The notes under the pieces: model-generated
Database searches by the model: none
What the model was told of the DNA's origin: nothing
Seen by the model: the letters and a program-made list of their open reading frames with translations, nothing else
Source of the DNA: Pseudisothecium myosuroides
Taxonomy: Eukaryota; Streptophyta; Bryopsida; Hypnales; Lembophyllaceae
Length of the DNA: 64,000 nucleotides
NCBI GenBank assembly: GCA_951799445.1
Contig: OX637288.1
Span: forward strand, 10,604,501-10,668,500
Direction of reading: 5' to 3'
Shown: piece by piece, positions 36,612 through 46,803 of the stretch
Layout: each line of letters starts with the position of its first letter
Numbering within the stretch: position 1 is the first letter of the stretch
Program-made: the position numbers and the translations under genes

Positions 36612-37165
36612 CCCCTAAAGGATCAAACTACGTTTTTTGGCAACATATTGATTTTGGGTCAGCTCACTAAAAACATACTTTTTATTTATTTTTCTTTGAA
36701 ATTTTCACACAAAATGTGGTTGAGGAGTAGCTTTAAGGTCCAACAATTTTCGTAACTTTTGACTACATAGTTAAAAATTATTGTATAATATGTAGTTGCT
36801 TTTTCAACCCAGGCAGCCCGGGTGGATTTTTGAAAAACACTTTTTTCATAAACAAAAATCTGAAATTGGTTTTCTCTCTCTCAATATATATTCATGAAAA
36901 GATTTAAATCATTCCATTTTGAATAATGAAGTGAAAGTTATGAGGAGTTTTAGTTTGTAGATAGTTTTGGAATCTGCACTATAAATTAAACTTTGAAGTC
37001 CTTTACATAACTCAATTTTCAATATTCTTGGAAAAAAGAAAATCATAGGATGTAGATTATATATTACAACATTGCAATAATTGGAATTGGCACTTTTCAA
37101 TTCTATAACTAAATTCTAACAATTTAGTATGTTAAATCATTATCTACTTCTTTATACTTACTAGT
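36612..37165. mobile_element. Family A TTAA element, 3'-truncated copy
   Basis: The left end CCCCTAAAGGATCAAAC follows TTTA (a TTAA variant). The body is collinear with 26191-26760 (GGTCAGCTCACT, CTTTGAAGTCCTTTA and CAATTTTCAATATTCTTGG landmarks), then the match stops near 37,165 without an end sequence. Confidence 0.75.
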
Positions 37166-37492
37166 TTTTTCAAGTCTAAATATTGAATTTTTTTTTCAAA
37201 TATTTTTATATGTATTCCCAATTTATTTCTTCAAAATATTAAGGAGAGTTGCAGGTGTAGGATGTTCACATTTTTGGGTAAAGTATTTGAAAGATGAAAC
37301 TGAACCATTTGAAAAGAGTTAAAAAAAATTCTTTTAAAACCCAAACATCATGATCTTGAACTTGGTAAGTTTTTAAATCTGAAATTTTAGGAGAATGTAC
37401 TCTAACAAAGTAACTACATGATCCTACAGTTGGATTTGTTAAAAAATAAATATAGATGAAGAGTTTTGCCTTGCTTTAGAGACTAGTAATAT

Positions 37493-38139
37493 GAGGGTTG
37501 CTATTATGTGAGCATAGAAGCAATAGCATGAACCTGTGAGCCTAGAAGACTATACACCTATGTTATAAATGTTTATATTATAGAAACCTTCTATGATTAT
37601 AGTGTAAAAATATACTATAACTACCTATATTATAGGTGATTATATTATAATCACCTTCATTGGTTGTAAGATATCTAATTATACATATGCTCAAGGCTCA
37701 CATGCTTGCATTTTCATACTCACACACTAGTACTATTGAAAAAATTAATTAAAAACACTATGTACATTCTATGACACCTTCAAGGACCATAATTGGATCT
37801 TGTTGTTAATACAATACAAATATATACATGTTCACTATATGGCCATCCTGCAAAATGCTTCTTCTATTATAATTCGAGTTATAATTGGATACAACGGTGC
37901 TAGTATGTGAGCCCAAAAATGCGAGCCCAAAAATGCGAGCTTGTGAGCATCAAGCCTACAATATAGGTACCACACACTATAGAAGGTACATGTATCACAA
38001 ACACCTATAATATGGGTATTTGTAACATATATACCATATATTCATCGACGGTTTCTATAGTACATACACCTATAATATAGGTGTGTAGTATTCTAGTCTC
38101 ATGGGCTCACACTCTTATGCTCATATAATAGCAACCCTC
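37493..38139. mobile_element. Inverted-repeat element, 647 bp, 24-bp terminal repeats
   Basis: The left end GAGGGTTGCTATTATGTGAG(CATA) and the reverse-complemented right end GAGGGTTGCTATTATATGAG(CATA) differ at one position in 24. Internal text alternates AGCCTAGAAG, ACCTATATTATAGG and related short inverted motifs. A shorter relative lies at about 54,590-54,815 (TGTGAGCATAGAA, ATGAGCCCATGAG). The target duplication is unclear. Non-coding. Confidence 0.7.
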
Positions 38140-38816
38140 TAATTGGATACACCAAGTCTCTAAGTTTTTATTAAAAAATGAGCAAGCTCGCACAAGTCGT
38201 GACTTACAAAACTTGTATAGCCAAGACGCAATCGAAAATCAAACCATATTACGTACTAAGACGCTAGACCAAGCCATCCTTGTCATACAATTTGGCATGG
38301 AAATAGCTAGCACACACTTTTGTTTGTCCTATGTGGATTTGCAATCTGGATATTTTGGTTACAGAAGTTTCTTGCAAGACTTGGGCAAAGAAATAAATGT
38401 GTTGTATTGTCATGCCCCGTTGGCATGACTTAGATGGACGTTGCCAATGTGGCAGTACTGATTAAAAAAAAAATTATTTTTGCCCGAACCAGGATGTCTA
38501 AACCAATTGAGAGTTAATGAACACATATTTTTGAGTTTTTATGTAAAAATGGACCCCAAATTCTCTTGTATTCACAAAGTACTCTAACTAGGATTATGAG
38601 TGTTTCTCTTTGAGTATACTCAAATAAAAAACTCAATAATCCACCCATTTGGGGCTGAATATTAAATCTACAATACCTTCTATTTTGTGATGCTTTTTTG
38701 TATTTCTTGAATCCTCTTCCATAAAGGTAAGTAAGTAATTTGGGGTCTTTTATTCTAGTTATATAAGGTAGGTACACCCAAATGTGCCATTGATCTTAAA
38801 CCGCCATCTCCAAAAT
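38140..38816. other. Intergenic sequence, no supported gene
   Basis: Contains a short hairpin TGTCATGCC/GGCATGAC near 38,408. Open frames at 38213-38428 (+) and 38514-38777 (-) have no recognisable features. Confidence 0.5.
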
Positions 38817-38876
38817 GTGTACATCTGTGTGTACATCTGTGTGTACATCTGTGTGTACATCTATGTGTACATCTCC
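38817..38876. repeat. 12-bp minisatellite, five copies
   Basis: The unit GTGTACATCTGT is perfect three times, then GTGTACATCTAT and GTGTACATCTCC. Confidence 0.95.
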
Positions 38877-39532
38877 AAAATCAATTTTGTACCTAAGTAT
38901 GTGGAAGAAACATTTTTAGAATCAAACTTTGTTCCTTGGTAACTTTTGCATACAATATCCAAATGCCATATTCTCTGGTGCGTTGGAACCTCCTTTCACT
39001 TGCCAACAAAAACATATGAAAATTTGACCAGTCTAATAATAGTAACTACTAGGCTCAGTAGAAAAAAGTGGCGATTTTGGGGTGTACCCACCCTATGTAA
39101 TAATTTTTTTGCCTTTTCTTGAGTTAAAAAAATTTAGACCTGGCTCCAAATTTTTCAAAAAGAGTCAAAGTTCTACCTTCAAACGGATCCCTCCACTCAG
39201 TGGTGTCTTGACACCTGGCGCAATCGAAATCCCAAGTGCAAGGCAGGCGGGTACCGTACACTTTCCCTCCAACTGAAACTGATTTGCATATCATCATAAG
39301 CTTACGTCTTCTGAAATTGTGTAGTACTGTAAGTTACAGTGAATTGAGAGGGATTCTCTGGTTTGACTGGCAAGGGGGACCGACTTTGACTACTTAGGCT
39401 TAGTCAGGTCCGTCGGTCGGTCCGTTCAATGGCTTTCAGTTGTTTTGTTTGGATATTGGTAGAGCCACATGCTCCACAGAATATAACTTATCATGTATGG
39501 AATGGGAAAATATGGGCAGACGTTAATACTCT

Positions 39533-40060
39533 AAAAGTGGTCATTTGAAGTCTGTGGTTTTCACCCTTGGGGAATTTTTTTGTTTGTCACCTATGATAAA
39601 ATTTGGAAATTTTGAATTTAAATTTAGATTCAAAGACCCTACATGAGCTAAAACATGTGATCAAAGAACACAATTATAGGAAAGGTGAAGAAAGTAGGAC
39701 ACAAAGCAACCACAAAATAGAGGTAAATTTTTTACATATAAACTTGGCTAAGGGAAGATAGATGCAAGGACGTACTGTAGATATCAAATGAGTATTTTAA
39801 TAAAAGTGGTCATTCAAAGTCTGTGGTTTTATTCCTAGGAAAACACTGGAATTTTTTAAATTGCCACCCATGATAGAATTTGGGAATTTGAAATTTGAAT
39901 TTGGATTCAATGGCTCCAAATTAGCTAGGAGAGATGAAGAACACAATAAGAGAGGTGAAGAACGCATAACACTAAGCAACTACAAAATAGAGGTGATTTT
40001 TTTTTCATCTACCCTTACCTAGGGGGAAGACAGACACATGCTTCAAATGACCACTTTAAA
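39533..40060. repeat. Tandem pair of about 265-bp inverted-repeat elements
   Basis: Units start at 39533 and 39802 with AAAAGTGGTCATTYRAAGTC, share TGATARAATTTGGRAATTT and ACACAA...GGTGAAGAA blocks, and the second ends CTTCAAATGACCACTTTAAA, the inverse of the start. Related text occurs at 41,870-42,150 and 42,530-42,710. Probably a MITE that has duplicated in tandem. Confidence 0.7.
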
Positions 40061-42725
40061 GTCTTGCAAAAATTTGAAAAGAATTTTCCATACAAGATGT
40101 ATATAATTGTCCACTTGTTTTGAATGAACTCTATTTGAAAATTAGCGAATCAATCTACAATTTTTTTGAGAAGGATTTGTCAAGTTCAACAATTTTCTTA
40201 TTCATTTTTTGTAGTGTGAAGGTAGACAATATCCACATGAAGTAAGATTGAGGATATTATCCATAATAATTAGGATGTTCTTCTAATGTCAATGATATTT
40301 TTAAGAGTTTTTGGTAAAAAATTGTTTTTTTTGAGAATTTTTGAAGAAAAAGTGAAGAAAAATCATATCAAATAGAAAAATATTTCAAAAAATCAGAAAA
40401 TTTCACCATGTGTGTATATTATGGTGACAAACATCATGGTGTAAACTCAATTTCAGTATCATTCTATAATTAGAAAATAATAGACATTGAAAATGCATCC
40501 AAAGTTCAAATTGTAATAAAATATTCAATATTAGGAAATTTTTCAAGATTCAAATTGGAGTAGAAACTAGAATAAATGACCTTAATTTTGTTAGTTGGGC
40601 TCAAATTCAAAAAAGACCATTTTTATGGAGAAATTTCAGATTTAGAGTAAGAATGAACAACTTTCCAAAATACACTAAAATAGCATATTTTGTGATCCGT
40701 TTTTTTACTAACTTCTCATTTACTCGAAGATAAACACTAGCAAGACTACAAACTCAATTGAAAACTCTTTATAACCCACCATGAAAGGTCAAGAACAAAA
40801 AAATGGATGAAAAAATGTTTTCAATCTTTGTGTAGACCACAATAACGTCATCTAGAAGCCACAAAATGGCTTTGGCGGCGTTCATGGGTTAAGTAAAAGG
40901 TAATCAACAAGCCATCCTTGGCTCAAAGACGTTGCAAATACATTCTTTTCTAAGGTAGGAAGCTCAGAAATCGCACATTAAAGGGCTGGTTTGCCTTTCT
41001 CATGTATTTCCTTGAATGGGAATATTTTAGCTCATTTTTCAAACAAAGAAAAATAGATGAGGAATCTAACACAAGTGGTTTCATATTTTTCAAAGCATTA
41101 TTTAACTACTTATGAATTTTCAAACAAGTTGGATTTTAGGTCCCTACAATATTTATGACCCTAGGTCTTCCATAAACCGTTCACTTGCAATTCTAACAAA
41201 AGATGGGGAAAGCAAAGAGAATGATTGGCTCATGCAATTAATAATTCTTTTTTCCTTTATTCATTCAATGACTATAGGAGGACTATAATTTTAGAACCAC
41301 TTCATGTCCATTTTACAAGTTATTTATAGGGGCGGTTCTTAATGCCCATGCAATTTTAGAGCCTCCTACCTTAATGTAATATGCATGGACAACTTTTGCT
41401 TAGTTCTTTTTGGAATGATACTTACTATAAATATCACTTCTAAAAAATAAGTCTTGAAGCACCAAACTACAATGTTAGAGCAAGGGTTCCAAAGGCCTGT
41501 ACAGGTAGCATGTTTGGTGTCCATATAGACCTTGGGAACCATATTCTTGCATTGTACTTGGTTTTCTCCAAAACTTGTTTTCTACTACCATACACAATGG
41601 TTAAGATTGGCAAAAATATTTAAAAAAATAGTTGTGAAATGTTATTTTTTCAAAACAAATAAATTGAAAGGAAAAAAAACTAATCTATCTATATTTGGAG
41701 CTCCAAAAAATATGAAATAACTTGGGTTAGATGCCAATACCTCTTGTCTTTCAAGGAAAATTTTCTCAAAAATATTTTGAGACATTTCACCTCCCCAAAA
41801 TTCAATTTCAACTCTTAAATGAGCAATTTATGGACCTCCTACCGTACATTGCGGTTGCGTAATGTCATGTGTTCTTCACCTCTCCTAGCTAATTCGGGGC
41901 CAAATATGGATTCAAAATTGTGGGTGGGAAATGAACAATTCCAGTGTTTTTGCATGGCTAAAACTGCACACGGCTCCCCTTTGTTTGTTTCAGTAGTTCT
42001 CTTGGTTTCTTTTTGACTCTTGCTCTTATCTCTTCATTGTCCAGCTCTTGAGCTTGGTTGTTGTTCTTTTTTTTTTTTTATGCAATGGTTCGTTCCATTT
42101 GTTAAATAAAACAAAAAAAACAAAACTGCACACGGACTTCGAATGACCATCCGGACTGCAAAATCTCATTCAGCTGCGACGAGCCTGTAATTGACACCAA
42201 TTCTGTACACCTGATGTACTTACAGGGAGTCAAATATGGGTAAGTTGCAGTCAAGTGACTGATTGATGTAAGCTTACAAGGTGCACCATTCAAGGTGATT
42301 CAGACTGCTGCAGTGCAACTCAAATCTTCACCCTTCTGCAATGAAATTCTGTTTCATTTGTTTGAAAAAAAAAAAAAAAAAAAACCCTCAAATTTTCAAT
42401 TTGATTTTTTTACCAATTCCTTGGCTAATAAAATTAATTCACTAATTGACATCAAAGATTACGACTTTAGGATAAGACGATGAGAAGATTTGATTGGCCG
42501 GGGTGAACTGACCCCCTCACTCATCCCTGATAACAAACCCTGAATTTTTTTTATTTGCCACGCATGATAAAATTTGCAAATTTTGAATTCATATTTGCAA
42601 TGAGAGGTCCCAAGAGAGGTGTAGGAGATAAATTAATCAAGCACAAAATAGTGGGTCTTTTTTTTTACATGCAACCTTGGAATGACTTAGGGGGGACAAG
42701 CGAAGGGGGGTGGTTCACCTAGACC
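40061..42725. other. Repeat-derived AT-rich sequence
   Basis: 40,310-40,888 matches 28,850-29,393 and ends before TTAA at 40889-40892. 41,870-42,150 and 42,530-42,710 hold pieces of the family seen at 39,533. Poly-A of about 20 bases lies near 42,366. No gene is supported. Confidence 0.5.
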
Positions 42726-42727
42726 TA

Positions 42728-42968
42728 CTCCCTCCATCCCACTAAAAAACAATGAATTGGAAATAGTAGATATACTTTTAAAATTGTTCCATTTCTTGAT
42801 TTTGATCGTTGATCGGTGAACAAGGGATGTGGAATTTTTGAGATTGATTGAGCAAGAATTGATTTGAATTCCATATCGCTTGCTTAGGGATCAAAATCAA
42901 GAAATGGAGGGCGGTTTGTGTTACACGCACTATGTTTGATTTGGAGGTTTTTAGTGGGATGGAGGGAG
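42728..42968. mobile_element. Stowaway-type MITE, 241 bp, TA duplications
   Basis: Both ends read CTCCCTCCATCCCACTAAAA in inverted orientation, with TA directly outside (42726-42727 and 42969-42970). CTCCCTCCRTCCCA is the classical Stowaway (Tc1/mariner) terminus of plants. A second inverted pair lies inside (CCATTTCTTGATTTTGAT with ATCAAAATCAAGAAATGG), so the whole element can fold back. Confidence 0.9.
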
Positions 42969-42970
42969 TA

Positions 42971-45305
42971 TTTACCTCAGGCATTTACTCAATTAAGGTG
43001 TGGTATATTAGCTATTATTCATATACAATGGGCTTATTGAAAACCCAAGATTATGGTAGAGGCCATTTATAAGAGAGACTACCTAATCTGAGCCACTTTA
43101 TCAAAGTCTAAAATATTTTTCCCTTGAGAATGTAGATTTGTGGCATTTGGGGAAAGGAGTCGTAGTGCTTGTGAGGGAGATGGAAAAAGCTAATAAGTTT
43201 TTCTATATTTTCAAAAATTTCACTAAAAATTGAGGTCATAAAAATTTGTCCGAATTCCTAAGAGTCTCTTGAGGGGATTCTTGGTCCTTTAGGGATTAAA
43301 TTGTACAAACATTCCTTAATTACCATGCCATGAAGAATGACATCCATGCTAACTTTGAAATCTTACTCATGTGCATTCTTTCAATATTTAAGTGTACTTC
43401 CTCTTCTACCTGAAATTTTCTTTCTTATGTAGTTGCTTTTTTTTGGACAAGTTCTTAGTGCAAGATGATTTGGGGTATGTTAGATTCTTCAATTATCCTT
43501 GAAAATTAGCAAGCAAGTAACTAAACAACTTACGCAACAATGAGAAATTCGAAAGTTGGATACTGCCCCTTTTTTTAAATGGTTGAGTCAAACTATACTC
43601 ATCCTTTTACGTAGGGTTTGGAATTTATTTTCTTCTAACTTCAAATATTACAATCTTGCAATCTTGCTTGTCAAATGGGTTGAAATTTTTCTGCACATTT
43701 TTAGTCTAATACGGAGTATAAATTTGTATAGTTGAAGTTTGAAAAAATATTTTTGTTTTTCAATTATGCTCAATGCCCTAGAAAGTGACAATTTTAGATA
43801 TATTTTTTAATTAATAAAATAGTAAAAGAAATTTAGGAGTTAAACCTATGCATGACCCCCTCACTTTGTCTAATTATTAAAAAAAAGAATCTATTGTTTG
43901 AAACGTTTTTATAATAAATTTGTATTCAAACAAATGCAATTTTTCTTAATCAACTCAGTGAAGTTATCATGGATTTAGTACAAAACCATTTAAGACAATA
44001 AAGTTTTTTTTCTAGTAAACATTTATTTTAACTAACTAATTAGGCATGTGCCGGACCCCTTACCCTATTTCATGTTTATTGTAAACCAAAGATTAGGCAT
44101 GTGTTGGACCTTTGGTCAATCCATTCCATATTTATTATAGAGGATTTGGCATAAGTGTGGATCTCTCATTGCTTTTGATTTGATTCAATTGACCTTTGAA
44201 TTCAAACATTACACCATTTATTTAATTGGTTGGTGTTTCATAAAATTTCGAATGTCATTACAAGAGTGAATAGGTGCTTTTATATTTAGGATTCTCGACA
44301 CAGTAGTGACATTACAATAGTAAATGAAATAGAAATGGTATTATATGACGGGCTTTTTATATACAACATGAAATAAAGGGAATGAAATTTCATTGTAATT
44401 ATCTAACGTCATGTATTCAATCTTACTTCATTCAGGATTATTTATATCAATATTTTTTTAATTAAGAACAATTTTTAATTACAGATCTTCAATTGATAAT
44501 TTCAAATAAATTAGAGTTACTCGTGAAGTTCATCCTGTGTTTGTAAACAAGTGCCAAAGGAAGGTTTAACTAGGAACAATACAAAAGAAACACGACACCA
44601 AACTCCATCAAACCCGCCACTTTTGGTGCTCCAAGGAGTTTCATCATGTGTTTTTTCCCAAACTCTGATTCTTGGTCCCCATTGCACGCACTTTATGATT
44701 AATTCTCTTTAGAATACAACTTTCATTAAATTATCTTATACATGCAATGATGGACATCATGACTATTTTATGCATACTTTAACAAAGTATGTTGTAATTT
44801 AGCCCTACCAAAAGTGCACATGACCATGTGCTCTTTTCATAAAACCATTGTTTGAGTTGAACTTTTGGGAGAATACCATCAAGTTGCTTGTGTAGCCTCC
44901 CAACTACCCCCTTGTTGAAGTCCCAATTTCCAAGAATAAAAATATTTTCCTAATCTTCAAACCACATTTTCAAAGGACCTCAAACCGCACTTTCCAAGGA
45001 CTTGAAAGTAAAAGCACACAAGGTGGGAAAACCAATCCAAATCCTTCAAAAGCCCAAGCCCAATCACATTCCACCAGGTCAGCCCCCTTAAACCCTAGCG
45101 CACCTTTAAACCCTAGAAACAAGGAGAATCCAGCGAATGCTGGAACAGAAACCTCCACCTGCAGGTTTGGGTGGGCTCCCATCTCCCCGAGGATCGACAA
45201 GTGGACGACCATTCCCCTGGTCGGTGCCGCAATTCTCCAGCCCGACTCTAGAAACGTGAATTCAATTCAACATGAAACTTGATTGTCATGATTTAATCTT
45301 GTCAT
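42971..45305. other. AT-rich intergenic sequence with one TTAA-type right end
   Basis: At 43,280-43,299 the text TTGGTCCTTTAGGGA-TTAA is a right end of the TTAA family; its left partner was not found. 44,980-45,260 is GC-richer and open on the + strand without an ATG, possibly a fragment of a decayed coding element. Nothing else is supported. Confidence 0.5.
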
Positions 45306-46390
45306 GTTTGTAACCACCTTCTCAACGACATCTTGAATCTTGGGAACCATCCAGGCAAGATTAGTTATACTGGAATTCGTATGATCATTGCAACTGCGCG
45401 CTTGATCGAGAGATTGTGAGACGCCCTGCAGCTGTTTAATTAATTACAGCGATTTGTAAGAACTAGCCGATGATTTTGAATTTTTTCAAATTTTAAACAG
45501 AGCTTTGAGTGGGTGTGAGGCTTCGTTGTAACGATGATGAAGATCGAGCAGAGAGAGTGTGTTAGGGTAAGTAGTAGAGATTGAGGTTAGACCGAAATCA
45601 CAAACACCCAGGTGTTGTATCTGAAAATTTCGCCAGATTTGGTCGCAGTGATCGACTTGTCTAGTTAGTTACCCATTTCTCAACGACATCTTGAATCTTT
45701 GGAAACCATCCAGGCAAGATTAGGTATACTTTTTACACTGGAATTCGTATGATCCTTGCAACTGCTTGAGAGATTGTGAGACGCCCGGCCTGCAGCTGGT
45801 TTAATTACAGCGATTCGTGACAACGAGCCGATGATTTTGAATTTTTTCAAATTTTGAACAGAGTTTGAGTGGGAGGCTTCGTTGTAAGCATCGTCACGAT
45901 GATGAAGATCGAGCAGAGAGAGTGTGAGTGTGTAAGTAGTAGATCGAGAGATTAGACCGAAATCACAACACCCAGGTGTTGCATCTGATCATTTCGCCAA
46001 ATTGACTTGTCTAGTTAGTTACCAATTTCTCAACGACATCTTGAATCTTTGGGAATCATCCAAGATTAGTTACACCTCAACAGAGGCGTGTGTGCGATCA
46101 TTGCAACTCGAGAAATTTGAATGATTGTGATCGAGAGCGTTTAACTACATCGTAACAACCAGTAGATGATTGTCAATTGTTTTTGAACTTTGAACAGAGT
46201 TTTAGTGGGAGGCCTTCTGGTGATCACTGTGAGCACCATAGCCATGAAGAAAGATCGAGCACGATTGTTCTAGTGTAAATACAAAAGAGTTTAGAGGCGA
46301 TTACTAGTTTCGAGAACTTTGTGGTCGAAATCGCAATAACCAGCATTTGAATCTGGAAATTTTCTCCAAATTTAAAACGGCTTGGGGTCG
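45306..46390 (+). promoter_or_regulatory. Three tandem ~350-bp repeats upstream of the ERD4/OSCA gene
   Basis: CTCAACGACATCTTGAATCT recurs at 45321, 45679 and 46029 (periods 358 and 350). Each unit then carries CCATCC..AAGATTAG, TTGCAACT, an AACAGAG..TTGAGTGG block, GATGAAGATCGAGCA and ACCCAGGTGTTG or a relative. Copies 1 and 2 are close; copy 3 is diverged. The array ends about 410 bp before the start codon, so it lies in the promoter or the 5' leader. Confidence 0.85.
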
Positions 46391-46803
46391 GGGTACGGTT
46401 GCATGGGAAGGCCTTCTTATGACGGTGGCCACAGGGAACGAGAGGCCAAGTGCAGTTAGTAGAGAGGCCAGGGATGCGGGATGAGGTTGTAGTAGTAATC
46501 AGTGCATCATAAGAACTAGTGACGATTCTCCCGAACTTTGAAAAGATTATTTTCCGCGTTGTGTGGCGGTACGAAGTTGATTGAGAATACGGAGTGAGAA
46601 TCGCGATCTACATCGACAGTGATGAGATAATACTGCGAGAGGATTGATGTGGTGCACAAGGTGGTTCAAACCATAGGTTTAATTACTACATTAAGTACCC
46701 ACATGCGCACACGCTTGAGCCGTTTGAGAGATTTTTAAACGAATCGGGCGATGCAGAATTGATCGGGAGAGAGGCTTAAGTAAAAAGCGAGGATTTGGTC
46801 GAG

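Noticed and set aside
38817..38876. Regular short repeats considered as a CRISPR-like array
   Set aside because: Head-to-tail 12-bp units without spacers in a plant nuclear context; a simple minisatellite.
44980..45280. GC-richer stretch, open on the + strand, possibly from a retroelement gag-like gene
   Set aside because: No ATG, no zinc knuckle or other diagnostic motif; it was not called as a gene.
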